A DNA stretch of 64,000 nt from NCBI RefSeq assembly GCF_023638055.1, contig NZ_JAKRVY010000003.1, positions 186,001 through 250,000 on the forward strand. The letters run 5' to 3'. The notes beneath the pieces were generated by a model. The model saw only the letters and a list, made by a program, of their open reading frames with translations. It was not told the origin of the DNA and ran no database searches. The position numbers were made by a program, and so were the translations under genes. How positions within the stretch are numbered: the stretch's first letter is position 1; each line of letters begins with the position of its first letter. The DNA is from Natranaeroarchaeum aerophilus (GTDB lineage: Archaea; Halobacteriota; Halobacteria; Halobacteriales; Natronoarchaeaceae). This document shows positions 50,833-59,079 of this stretch, one piece after another.

Positions 50833-50905
50833 CGCCACCGCCAGGGCTCGAACCTGGGACAACCTGGGTAACAACCAGGTGCTCTACCAACTGAGCTACG
50901 GCGGC
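50833..50905 (-). tRNA. tRNA-Asn (anticodon GTT)
   Basis: A 73-nt tRNA. The acceptor GCCGCCG pairs with CGGTGGC (one G-U), discriminator G at 50833. The anticodon loop TTGTTAC gives GTT, decoding AAC/AAU. D-arm and T-arm (CCAGGTTCGAGCCCTGG) are canonical. It lies 100 bp from tRNA-Met on the same strand; the pair may be co-transcribed. Confidence 0.95.
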
Positions 50906-51007
50906 CCGTGTGCATCTCATCGTAGTCGACGTCTTTTGAAATGGCTTTCGTTTTCCCCCGGCCGTACACCGGTATCCTTTCCCTCACCAAGCGTGAACAG
51001 GAGGATG

Positions 51008-52366
51008 ATGAGCGAGGCCGAGACGTTCGAGGATATCGTAGCTGCCGTCAGCGAATCGGTCGATCCGTCGCCCGAAGAGGTAGAGCGCATGGAACGAGTG
51101 GCGACCGCGCTGATCGGCCGAGTCGAGGCAGCGATCGAAACGCTGCCGGTCGAGGCGGACGTCGTTCGCGTCGGCTCCACGGCTCGCGAGACGTGGATCA
51201 GCGGCGACCGGGATATCGATCTGTTCGTCCGCTTTTCGCCCTCAATCGAACGTGACGCGCTAGAGAAGTACGGTCTCGCCGTTGGACACGAGGTGTTGCC
51301 CGACGGAGCCGAGGAGTTCGCCGAACATCCCTACGTCAAAAGTACCGTCGATGGGTTCGATATCGACCTCGTCCCGTGTTACGACGTCGACGACCCCGGA
51401 GAGATCAAATCCGCTGTGGATCGAACACCGTTCCACGCGGAGTACGTCCAGTCACGGCTCACGAACGAGCTCGCACGAGACGTCCGCCTCGCAAAGCAGT
51501 TTTTCACCGGGATCGGTGTCTACGGTAGCGATCTCAGGACGGAGGGGTTCAGCGGCTACCTGACGGAACTGCTCGTCCTCGAATACGGTGGGTTCCGACC
51601 AATGATCGAGGCCGCTGCGGCGTGGCATCCGCCGATCGACCTCGACCCGGAGGATCACGGCCGGGTGACCTTCGACGACCCACTCACTGTGATCGATCCG
51701 ACTGACCCCGGGCGGAACGTCGCTGCGGTCCTCTCGACCGAGAACGTCGCCCGACTCCAGCATTACGCTCGCGAGTTACTCGAGGACCCACGGGCCGAGT
51801 TGTTCACGGCGGTCGAACCAGACCCACTGGACGAGCGCGCACTCCGAGCAGAACTCCAGAACCGGGGGACGACACCAGTAGCGATCAGGTTCGATGCGCC
51901 CGATATCGTCGAGGATCAGCTGTACCCACAGCTCAGACGATCCCGGCTGGGCGTCATCGAGGAACTCGACCGACGCGGCTTCGATGTCTGTCGGTCGATG
52001 GCGATCGCCGACGAGACGGCCGTCCTGTTCGCCGAGCTCGCCGTCACCGAACGGCCGCGGATCGAGCGTCACGTCGGCCCGCCTGTTCACGTGCGGGACC
52101 ACGCCGAAGGCTTCTTTCGGAAGTACGAGGGGACTGATGCGTATGGGCCGTTCATCGAGGAGAACAGATACGTCGTCGAGCGTTCCAGAGAGTACACGAC
52201 TGCCGAGGCGTTCCTGAACAGCGAGGATCTCTTTACTGTCAGGCTAGGGACGCACGTCGAGACGGCACTCGAAACAGGGTACGATGTACTCGTCGGTGAA
52301 GAAATCACGGCGCTTATCGACGAGTTCGGCGTCGAACTCGCGGCATACTTCGACCCGACGCCCTAG
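51008..52366 (+). CDS. cca: CCA-adding enzyme (archaeal class I tRNA nucleotidyltransferase)
   Basis: A 452-residue enzyme adding CCA to tRNA 3' ends, needed because the tRNAs in this window lack encoded CCA. The nucleotidyltransferase motif GS...DxD is seen in VRVGSTARETWISGDRDIDL (about residues 50-69). Further family segments follow (YVKSTVDGFDIDLVPCYDV, then LRTEGFSGYLTELLVLEYG). An AGGAGG sequence lies 3 nt before the ATG at 51008, which favours it over the adjacent ATG at 51005. It overlaps the HDAC gene by 4 bp at its end and follows the tRNA pair. Confidence 0.95.
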   Translation: MSEAETFEDIVAAVSESVDPSPEEVERMERVATALIGRVEAAIETLPVEADVVRVGSTARETWISGDRDIDLFVRFSPSIERDALEKYGLAVGHEVLPDGAEEFAEHPYVKSTVDGFDIDLVPCYDVDDPGEIKSAVDRTPFHAEYVQSRLTNELARDVRLAKQFFTGIGVYGSDLRTEGFSGYLTELLVLEYGGFRPMIEAAAAWHPPIDLDPEDHGRVTFDDPLTVIDPTDPGRNVAAVLSTENVARLQHYARELLEDPRAELFTAVEPDPLDERALRAELQNRGTTPVAIRFDAPDIVEDQLYPQLRRSRLGVIEELDRRGFDVCRSMAIADETAVLFAELAVTERPRIERHVGPPVHVRDHAEGFFRKYEGTDAYGPFIEENRYVVERSREYTTAEAFLNSEDLFTVRLGTHVETALETGYDVLVGEEITALIDEFGVELAAYFDPTP

Positions 52367-53382
52367 TTCGGTGGCGTGACGCCGCGGTGACGGGTCTGGA
52401 TGTCGCCGATCAGCGCTTCGACGTCTTCGTCCACGTCCCCGTCAGGCATCGATGGTTCGAGCCCATCGAACACCTCGTGAACCATCACGATGCCGTCCGC
52501 GAGGACATCAAGCCCGTAGCCACCTTCGAGGACGAACGCAAGCGCTGCCCCGGTCCTGTCCGTGAGGTTGCGCATCCGCTGGGTGAGCACACCGTAGCCG
52601 TCGGTCGTGAGCCGCATCCGGGAGATGGGGTCGTGCCGGTGGGCGTCGAAGCCAGCGCTGATGAGCAACAGGTCCGGGTCGAACTCCTCGATCGCCGGTT
52701 CGAGCAACTGCTGGAACACTGCCAGGTACTCGGTATCGCCGCCGCCTGCTGGAAGCGGAACGTTCAGCGTCGACCACTCGCCTGCCCCCGTCCCCGTCTC
52801 ACCAGCCCGTCCCGTACCGGGATAGATCCCGTCCTCGTGAACCGAGGCGACGAGGACATCCTCGCGGTCGTAGAAGATCTCCTGAGTACCGTTCCCGTGG
52901 TGGACGTCCCAGTCGAGGATTGCAACCGACTCGGCGTCAGTAGTCTCGAGTGCGTGCTGGGCGGCAACCGACACGTTGTTGACGAAACAAAATCCCATCG
53001 CGTTGTCGGTGACCGCGTGGTGGCCCGGCGGCCGACCGAGCGAGAACGGTGTGTTGCGACCCGACTCCCCAGAGAGTGCACGCTCTGCGGCCCACGACGC
53101 CAGTCCGGCGCTCTGGAGGATCGCATTCCAGGACTCCTCGACCGCGACCGTGTCAGGGTCCCAGTCACCGCCACCGTCGGCACAGAACTGCCGTAGTTCC
53201 TCGATATACGCGTCGTCGTGAACGGCGGTGACCGAATCGACCGACGCCGGGGGACTCTCGACGTACTCGACGCCGTGTTTTCGCTTGAGTCCTTCGCGAA
53301 CTGCCAGTAGCCGGTCGGCTGCCTCCGGGTGGCGTTCGCCAGTATCGTGGTCGAGGCACGTCTCGCTGTAGCCGAAGTTCAT
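52363..53382 (-). CDS. class II-type histone deacetylase family protein
   Basis: A 339-residue zinc-dependent deacetylase of the HDAC/AcuC superfamily. Active-site motifs are visible: RPPGHHAVTDNAMGFCFVNN (about residues 118-137), DWDVHHGNGTQ (about 155-165), SAGFDAHRHDP (about 245-255) and EGGYGLDVLADG (near 290). It may deacetylate proteins or acetylated small molecules. It begins 1 bp after the histone gene on the same strand, so the two are probably one transcript with RPA upstream. Confidence 0.92.
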   Translation of the reverse strand: MNFGYSETCLDHDTGERHPEAADRLLAVREGLKRKHGVEYVESPPASVDSVTAVHDDAYIEELRQFCADGGGDWDPDTVAVEESWNAILQSAGLASWAAERALSGESGRNTPFSLGRPPGHHAVTDNAMGFCFVNNVSVAAQHALETTDAESVAILDWDVHHGNGTQEIFYDREDVLVASVHEDGIYPGTGRAGETGTGAGEWSTLNVPLPAGGGDTEYLAVFQQLLEPAIEEFDPDLLLISAGFDAHRHDPISRMRLTTDGYGVLTQRMRNLTDRTGAALAFVLEGGYGLDVLADGIVMVHEVFDGLEPSMPDGDVDEDVEALIGDIQTRHRGVTPPN

Positions 53383-53383
53383 C

Positions 53384-53815
53384 TCATTCGAACAGCTCGA
53401 AGTACGTTTGGATGTCCTCAGCCTTTACTGTTCGGCGATCCGCGTGTCTGGCTAGTTTCGCGGCCGCAGTCGCCACGTTGTCCGCGTAGTCTTCGAGAAT
53501 ATCCGCAAGCGCGATTCGTGCGTTCATCGAGACACGATAGGAATCGTCGATATCGAGGCGCGCGATCCGATCGATCGGTGCAATCGGTAGTTCAAGGGCG
53601 TCCCTGTCGATCACCTGCTCGACGCCAAAGTCCTCGGCCATCAGCGTCTTCCGGCCGTCCCTGGTCGCCTCGATTGCGGCGTCGGCTGCGAGATCTGCCC
53701 CGTGTGTCTGGATCCGGCGCGCGAGTTCCTCTGCGGCCTCGGCGCTCACGCGCAACTGCCCGGCGTTCCGTCGAATAATAGTGTCCACGGGAGCAAACGG
53801 TAACTCAACGCTCAT
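53384..53815 (-). CDS. archaeal doublet histone
   Basis: A 143-residue protein of two fused histone folds, the haloarchaeal form. The first fold (about residues 1-66) has the helix start FAPVDTIIRRNAGQLRVSAE, the second (about 77-143) IDRIARLDIDDSYRVSMNAR, each with the typical central long helix. DNA-wrapping residues are acidic-adapted. It lies between RPA and HDAC on the same strand. The ATG at 53815 is preferred over the TTG at 53821. Role: chromatin or gene regulation. Confidence 0.92.
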   Translation of the reverse strand: MSVELPFAPVDTIIRRNAGQLRVSAEAAEELARRIQTHGADLAADAAIEATRDGRKTLMAEDFGVEQVIDRDALELPIAPIDRIARLDIDDSYRVSMNARIALADILEDYADNVATAAAKLARHADRRTVKAEDIQTYFELFE

Positions 53816-53877
53816 ACCCAATTTCGGGCAAGTCGGGACCTTAACCTTTTCCGTCGCGGCGTTCCGTGAAATCGAGT

Positions 53878-55326
53878 CTACACGATGTCGTCCGCGTCGA
53901 TCGTCCCGTCCTGCAAGCGCCCGCGGGCGGTGACTTCCTGTCCGAGGTGGACGTCAGTGTCGGTCTCAACGCTTACCGTTTCCTCACCGTTATCGAGGAC
54001 AATCGGATTCCCGGCCTGTACGACTGTTCCGGTGAACTCGGTTCGTTCACCGTCGGCCATCGCCGTCGCAGCGCTCCCCTCGTTCGCGGTGGCCCCGCCT
54101 GCATCGCTGGCAGCTGTCGATGTCACCTTGGTGTCGTCCGCTGTCCCGTCGTCTTCACTTCCGTCGAACGAGCCCAGCGTCGCGTCACCGTCCGCTGTCG
54201 GCTCGTCGGCCTGTGTGGTCGTATCCCCGAGTACGGTCACCGATGACTGCCAGCCAGCAGAGGCTTCGAGGTCGTCCTGCCAGCCGTCCTGAATCTCGAC
54301 ATCCGCAAGCGCCACCTCGTCGCCCGGCGCGATCTCCTTGTCGGCTTTTTCGCCCCACAGCGCGACCCGGATATCTCCCGTATCGTCCTGCACGCGGATG
54401 TTACGGACCTGCCCCTCGCTGCCGTCGTCCCGGTCGAAGGTCCGTTTCGGGTCCGCAGAGCGCACGACACCCGCAATATCGACGGTCTGTCCGATTTCAA
54501 GCGTCTCGATCGGCGTTCGCTCGGGGTCGTACTCGATCGCCTCGTCGATCTCCTCGACAGCGCCGCGGTCCCCGACGTGCAGTTCGATGTCGCCGTCGCG
54601 CTCGCGAACGTACCCGTCCACAACCTCGACGCTCGTCCCCGACTCGATCTCTGTCGCGCGGTCGGCCTTCTCGTCCCACAGCGTTACCCTGATACGTCCC
54701 GTTGGATCCCCGAGCACGAGGTTCGACACTTTCCCCTCGCTTCCGTCGTCGCGGTCGAACGTCCGGACAGGCTCGGTGTCCAGCACGATCCCCGCTAGAT
54801 CGACGTCCGAGAGGCCCATCGAGAGATCTTCGACCTGATAGGTGTCGGTCGCCGAGACGTCGATCTCGACCTCGGCGTCCGGTTCGGCGTCCTCGACGCT
54901 CACTTCGAGGCCGTTGTAGCCGTCCTTCGGTCGACCTTTCACCCGCAGCACATCGCCGACTTCTAGCTCCTCGGTCGCTGCCTCGGCCTGCCCGTCCCAG
55001 AAGGCCGCGCGTAGGCTGCCAGTCTCGTCGGCTAACTCGACGTTGACGACCTGTCCTTCGGGCTGTTCTTCGTCGTCGCGGTCGAAGGTCCGTACCTCAC
55101 CGACCCCCATGACCTTGGCGAGGAATTTCACCTCCTCCATTCCCGGTTCGATATCCGCGATCCCGTTCACCTCGTTGTCCGCAATTTCGTGTGCAACGAG
55201 CATCGCGGCGGTCTCCTCGTCCGCTAACCCCCCCATCTGTTCCACCTTGGCCTCGACGGCCTCGCGGAACTTCTCCTGGGGGACGTCCGCCTCCAGATCC
55301 TCGTATACGTCCTCGATAGCACCCAT
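53878..55326 (-). CDS. rpa: replication protein A-type single-stranded DNA-binding protein
   Basis: A 482-residue ssDNA-binding protein with an N-terminal helical segment (about 1-55), three OB folds (about 65-155, 170-260, 275-370), an acidic low-complexity linker (about 380-430) and a fourth OB-type domain (about 430-482). The phrase RTFDRDDGSEG recurs in OB folds 2 and 3 and in a variant form in OB fold 1, suggesting internal duplication. No zinc-finger Cys pairs are seen. It heads the RPA-histone-HDAC cluster (62 bp to the histone gene). Confidence 0.92.
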   Translation of the reverse strand: MGAIEDVYEDLEADVPQEKFREAVEAKVEQMGGLADEETAAMLVAHEIADNEVNGIADIEPGMEEVKFLAKVMGVGEVRTFDRDDEEQPEGQVVNVELADETGSLRAAFWDGQAEAATEELEVGDVLRVKGRPKDGYNGLEVSVEDAEPDAEVEIDVSATDTYQVEDLSMGLSDVDLAGIVLDTEPVRTFDRDDGSEGKVSNLVLGDPTGRIRVTLWDEKADRATEIESGTSVEVVDGYVRERDGDIELHVGDRGAVEEIDEAIEYDPERTPIETLEIGQTVDIAGVVRSADPKRTFDRDDGSEGQVRNIRVQDDTGDIRVALWGEKADKEIAPGDEVALADVEIQDGWQDDLEASAGWQSSVTVLGDTTTQADEPTADGDATLGSFDGSEDDGTADDTKVTSTAASDAGGATANEGSAATAMADGERTEFTGTVVQAGNPIVLDNGEETVSVETDTDVHLGQEVTARGRLQDGTIDADDIV

Positions 55327-55577
55327 TCTAGTACGGTGTGGTAGTTTGGCCCCCGGTTAAGCGTTGTCCTTGCCACAGGCGGCGGCGCTGTCTCGTGGTT
55401 TTGTTCGGTGTGCTGGACGCCGTCTGTGGGTCGCGGTGCGGGCACTGCGGGTTTCTCTGGGGCGGCATGGTCCCCGATTGCCTCGTGTTCATGTATAAAC
55501 CTCCGGCTCCGTGAGGCGTTGACAGAGACGGCTCGGATCGTAACCGCTTTACGTGACTCGGCGATACGTAGAGATGA

Positions 55578-55650
55578 GTCCGGGTAGGGTAGTGGACTAT
55601 CCTCTTGGCTTGCGGAGCCAGGGACCGGAGTTCAAATCTCCGTCCGGACG
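55578..55650 (+). tRNA. tRNA-Arg (anticodon GCG)
   Basis: A 73-nt tRNA. The acceptor GTCCGGG pairs with TCCGGAC (one G-U), discriminator G at 55650. The anticodon stem TTGGC/GCCAG encloses loop TTGCGGA, giving GCG for CGC/CGU codons. T-arm CGGAGTTCAAATCTCCG is canonical. Downstream lies an unusual array of repeats of its own 3' half. Confidence 0.93.
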
Positions 55651-56063
55651 CTCACTGCGTTCGCGACCGGACGTGCCTTACGCTCGCTTTGCTCGCGTAA
55701 GACTCCGTCCGGACGCTACATTTTGCGCGAACAACACGGCGAGCGACCTCTGTGTCGCTCGCCTCGTGAGCGCTTATGCGTCTGACACGGAGATTTGATC
55801 AGATCAGACGCGCGCAGCAACGCGAGCACGTCTGAGCGAGTTCAAATCTCCGGGCGACCGCAGGTCGCCCGTGCCTCACGCTACGCTCGCGTGAGACGCC
55901 ATCTGATCGACGATCAGATGTGCCCCGGAGTCGAAGACTCCGGGACTCCGTCCGAACGCTACAGTTTGCGCGAACAACATGGCGAGCGACTGCCGTGTCG
56001 CTCGCAAGCTACTGCCTCCTGAAAATCGAGTGAAAAGCCGGCAGCGCCAGCGGGACCGTGTCG
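55651..56063 (+). repeat. tRNA-Arg 3'-end copies, duplicated 60-bp unit and hairpin array
   Basis: A 413-bp gap without a gene. It contains a 15-bp copy of the tRNA 3' end (CTCCGTCCGGACGCT at 55703-55717), a copy of the T-arm (GAGTTCAAATCTCCG at 55838-55852) and a near copy at 55946-55960. A 60-bp unit, 55703-55762, recurs at 55946-56005 with few changes, each ending in a 9-bp stem GCGAGCGAC/GTCGCTCGC with different loops. Further perfect hairpins: GGGCGACC/GGTCGCCC, CTCACGC/GCGTGAG, CATCTGATCG/CGATCAGATG and CCCGGAGTC/GACTCCGGG. CGGAGATTTGA (55788-55798) mirrors TCAAATCTCCG (55842-55852). Confidence 0.75.
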
Positions 56064-56669
56064 TTATTCGTCGTCTTCCTCGTCGTCGTAGTGGACCTGA
56101 ATCCCTTCCGGAACCGGTCGGAGGATGTACCGGTTCGTCTGTCCCTGTCGGACGGGCGCGAAGTCCGCGGTAAAGGAGGTCCGGACGTCCTCGCGGATCT
56201 CGAACGGTTCGTTGAACGTCAGCGGAGCCTCACCGGGCGTGTCCATCTCCGCCGTATCGCCGTCTTCGAGCGTGCCGACGATGTCGCTGACGTCGAGCTG
56301 CAGGAACTCGTACTCGGCGGTATCGAGGTCGCGATCGTCGATCAGTTGAGTCTCCTCGCCCTGAAGCTGGACCAGGTCGGCTTCCTGTGGCTCGTCAAAC
56401 TCGTAGTACTCGCGTCCAGCGGGCTCTCCGTCCTCGTCGTCTCCGGTGTCGCCAGCGTCGGCGTCGTCGGGGCCGAGCCAGATGCCCTCGATCGTGACGA
56501 TACAGGACTCGAAGTCGCCGATGTCCTCTGGCTGGTCGGTGACACTGGTCGCGAGTGTCCCTGTCGCGTCGCCGAGGCAGCCAGCCAGTCCGGTTGTGGC
56601 GATGGCCGCGGCGCCTCCTGTCATCTTGAGATACGAACGTCTGTCAGTCGTGCGGATGTCGTTAGTCAT
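56064..56669 (-). CDS. DUF4382 domain lipoprotein with Tat signal
   Basis: A 201-residue exported lipoprotein. The N-terminus has RRSYLKMTGGAAAI (twin arginine, then hydrophobic segment) and lipobox LAGC near residue 31. The mature part matches the DUF4382 family (beta-sandwich, FESCIVTIEGIWLGP start; later YEFLQLDVSDIVGTL), found in archaeal and bacterial surface proteins, function unknown. Acidic C-terminus (DDEEDDE). Start is the ATG at 56669. It precedes another secreted protein on the same strand. Confidence 0.85.
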   Translation of the reverse strand: MTNDIRTTDRRSYLKMTGGAAAIATTGLAGCLGDATGTLATSVTDQPEDIGDFESCIVTIEGIWLGPDDADAGDTGDDEDGEPAGREYYEFDEPQEADLVQLQGEETQLIDDRDLDTAEYEFLQLDVSDIVGTLEDGDTAEMDTPGEAPLTFNEPFEIREDVRTSFTADFAPVRQGQTNRYILRPVPEGIQVHYDDEEDDE

Positions 56670-56715
56670 TGCTATTGGATTCTGGTTGGGTAATTGGAAG
56701 TGTTTTCTGGCCGTG

Positions 56716-57081
56716 TTACAGCATCCGATCGACGACGTCTTCGGCCTCATCATCGGCGTCGTCTGCGACGTCGCCGCTACCGATCTCGTCGGCCGCGGAG
56801 ACGATCCCACTCACCGCGTCACCGAGCCTATCGGTCCCGTCGTCGAGGTGCTCGCCGATCGTGTCGTGAATATCGCTCACGTGATCAGGTACCTGTTCGG
56901 GCATGGAGCCGGGCAGTCCGGCGTCGTCACCGACTGCCGGTCCGGGGTCGTCGGCTGCGTGATCGTCTGCGGTTTCGTTTGCGTTCGATGCGTCCGCGGG
57001 GGCGGCGGCTCCGACTGCCGCCGCGCCGCCGATCAGGACGACCGCGGCGATCGCGATCGTGAGTAGCGTTCGAGCGTTCAT
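56716..57081 (-). CDS. secreted acidic protein, unknown
   Basis: A 121-residue protein with a Sec-type signal peptide (MNARTLLTIAIAAVVLIGGA, cleavage near AAA-PAD about residue 28) and a short, very acidic mature part with a possible coiled helix (VPDHVSDIHDTIGEHLDDGT, about residues 64-83). No family is recognised. It lies 46 bp upstream of the DUF4382 gene on the same strand, so the two may be co-transcribed. Confidence 0.65.
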   Translation of the reverse strand: MNARTLLTIAIAAVVLIGGAAAVGAAAPADASNANETADDHAADDPGPAVGDDAGLPGSMPEQVPDHVSDIHDTIGEHLDDGTDRLGDAVSGIVSAADEIGSGDVADDADDEAEDVVDRML

Positions 57082-57286
57082 TGCATCCGGATCGGGGAGT
57101 GGGAGACAGTTAACCCCCTGAAACACTCAACCCGAATTCGTGGCAATTAACCGGTTGTACCCGACGATTAAGCCGAATTAACTGGGGTTAGTTGGATTCA
57201 GGAGTGCGTCCCCAGTCGACCGGAGAAACCGAGCGGTGAGACGGCCGATTCACGGTTCGCGCGCGCTGCTCGACGTCCGCAGTCAA
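57082..57286. promoter_or_regulatory. promoter gap with AATTAAC repeats
   Basis: The gap holds AATTAACCGG near 57146 and AATTAACTGG near 57177, about 30 bp apart, in a locally AT-rich setting between two minus-strand genes. They could be binding sites for a regulator of the secreted protein gene. No gene is supported. Confidence 0.3.
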
Positions 57287-57736
57287 TCAGTGGCCGAGTC
57301 GACTGCGAAGCCGTGGCGTCAGCTCCTCGTGGACGACGCGGTCAACGACTGGACGTACCAGTACGACGACCGCAAGCGGGATGGCGACGACAGCGACCAG
57401 AATATGGCCCATAAAAACGCCGCCGTCGGTCGGGAAGATCAGTGCCGCAAGACTCAGGGCAGTCAACGCGAGCGTCAGTACTGCCAGCGTTGCGGTGAGA
57501 ATAGAGCCAACACTCAGACCATTCAGTAGCGCGTTCGCGAGTGCGGCGAGCGCGAGCGCGGTGGGCGGGGCGAACATGAGCATTGGCCCCAGTGTCCCTG
57601 GAGCCGATACGGTGCCCAGTGTAGTTTCCAGCGTCCTCATACCCGGTATCAGTTCGATCGTCACCGCAATCAACAACAGCAGGCCGACTGCGAGCGCCGC
57701 TTCGAGGACGCGCAATCGGGATCTGTCGGAGGGCAT
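57287..57736 (-). CDS. four-helix membrane protein, unknown
   Basis: A 149-residue integral membrane protein with four hydrophobic segments (about residues 10-28, 45-75, 76-98, 105-128). No family recognised. Its promoter region includes three TTCGAA motifs spaced 22 bp (57843-57892) shared with the divergent DUF5807 gene. Confidence 0.6.
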   Translation of the reverse strand: MPSDRSRLRVLEAALAVGLLLLIAVTIELIPGMRTLETTLGTVSAPGTLGPMLMFAPPTALALAALANALLNGLSVGSILTATLAVLTLALTALSLAALIFPTDGGVFMGHILVAVVAIPLAVVVLVRPVVDRVVHEELTPRLRSRLGH

Positions 57737-57842
57737 ACATGAGACGTTTCCGCCGGATGCAAAATAGGTTCGGGTCGGATCGATCGGCTGCTCGTGCCGT
57801 GTCGAAACCAGGGTGAATCGGAGAGGACAGCTTACTACAATT

Positions 57843-57892
57843 TTCGAACCTAATTACTATATTATTCGAAGTGAGTCGCTATAGTTTTCGAA
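57843..57892. promoter_or_regulatory. three TTCGAA motifs at exact 22-bp spacing
   Basis: TTCGAA occurs at 57843-57848, 57865-57870 and 57887-57892, each preceded by a T and in a strongly AT-rich stretch. The exact 22-bp spacing (two DNA turns) between divergent genes strongly suggests binding of a protein on one DNA face. The nearest gene is DUF5807 at 57962; the other is a membrane protein at 57736. Confidence 0.6.
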
Positions 57893-57961
57893 GTATCGTG
57901 TCTTTCCACCGGTCTCGCTCGCTGTCGCGGTCCTTTTGAGTGTCGAAGGAGAAAGGAGGGT

Positions 57962-58390
57962 ATGACCGACGCACGTGCGGAGTTTCTGGCGGGCGAACGA
58001 ACCGAGGACGTCGCCTTCTTTCTCGCCGACGAGGCGGTCGACGACCCTGACAAACTCGACGGGTTCGGCGAGCGCGTCGACGGGGGGCACCTGCTGATCG
58101 TCGACGGCGAGGCGGGTCGAGCGGCGTTCCAGTCGGCGACAGGCACTGACGCGATGGGCTTTGCCAAAGAGGCGATGGGCACCGAAGGAGAAATTGATCT
58201 GTCGCTCACTGGTGGGGCCTGTCCGGACGCCGAGGACGACGATGTGCGCTTCGTCTTCGCCTTTGCCGAGAAACAGAACGAGGAGGTCGGCGGACTCTAC
58301 GGCGAGGGTGACGTGATCCACGCCTACGCCCAGTGTACCTGTGGGACCGCCTACTCACACAAATGGGTCGTCGGGGAGCGAGACGAATGA
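57962..58390 (+). CDS. DUF5807 protein
   Basis: A 142-residue haloarchaeal protein of the DUF5807 family. It has an acidic N-terminus, a beta/alpha core (GGHLLIVDGEAGRAAFQS about residues 41-58) and a conserved CTCGTAYSHKW near the C-terminus, with paired Cys that may bind metal. Function unknown. It overlaps the next gene by 4 bp (ATGA), indicating translational coupling with a membrane protein. Promoter probably the TTCGAA-containing region 70 bp upstream. Confidence 0.8.
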   Translation: MTDARAEFLAGERTEDVAFFLADEAVDDPDKLDGFGERVDGGHLLIVDGEAGRAAFQSATGTDAMGFAKEAMGTEGEIDLSLTGGACPDAEDDDVRFVFAFAEKQNEEVGGLYGEGDVIHAYAQCTCGTAYSHKWVVGERDE

Positions 58391-59073
58391 GCGAGCATCC
58401 ACAGGCAACCGGGCGCGGCTTCCTGCTCAACGGCCGTGAGTGGCGCATCGTCGGGATGGCGACGCTATTGATGACGATCAACGTCGCGCTGATGTACGCG
58501 TTCGTTCTGACGCCGCTCGCGGTCGTCAACGACTACCTCTTTGCCGCGCCGATCGTCGGAGTGCTGGTGTACGGTGCCGCACTGATGGTGGGCGAGATTA
58601 TCGCGGAAAAGGGCGTCAAAAACGGCAGTATGGGCACCGCGATGGCGGGCGTTGCCTTGCTCCAGTTGGCCTTTGGCACGCTCGGCGCTGGCATCCTTTC
58701 GTATGCCCCGCGTGACGTGCAGGTCACCGCCCTGGGCATCGCCGGGGTCATCACCGTCCTCATCACCTTCCTGATCGCCACCTACGTCTACGCCCGCTCG
58801 AAGAGCTTCGACTCCTGGAGCACCTACGCCAACGGTTCGTTCATCCTGGGCGTCGTCGGCGTCGGCCTCGGAATGGTTGTTCCAGTCATCTCCCTTCTGG
58901 GCTTCGTCTTCATCTTCCTCGGCTTCCTCCTCCGGCTTGGCTGGGAGATCTGGCGGATCCGCGAGCGCCGCGGCACGTCGGAGTTTCTCAGCGCGATCGG
59001 TGTCTACATCGCCATCGCCGGCGTCTTCGTCCACGTCCTGCAACTCGTCCTGCGAGTGATGGCCCGGGACTGA
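58387..59073 (+). CDS. polytopic membrane protein coupled to DUF5807
   Basis: A 228-residue membrane protein with about seven hydrophobic segments (roughly residues 21-45, 53-72, 80-104, 112-136, 145-172, 180-190 and 200-225). It resembles BAX-inhibitor/DUF-type polytopic proteins in general pattern only; I cannot assign it. The ATG at 58387 overlaps the DUF5807 stop, so these two probably form a complex. It ends close to the DHH gene on the opposite strand (6 bp gap). Confidence 0.65.
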   Translation: MSEHPQATGRGFLLNGREWRIVGMATLLMTINVALMYAFVLTPLAVVNDYLFAAPIVGVLVYGAALMVGEIIAEKGVKNGSMGTAMAGVALLQLAFGTLGAGILSYAPRDVQVTALGIAGVITVLITFLIATYVYARSKSFDSWSTYANGSFILGVVGVGLGMVVPVISLLGFVFIFLGFLLRLGWEIWRIRERRGTSEFLSAIGVYIAIAGVFVHVLQLVLRVMARD

Positions 59074-59079
59074 TCCGCC

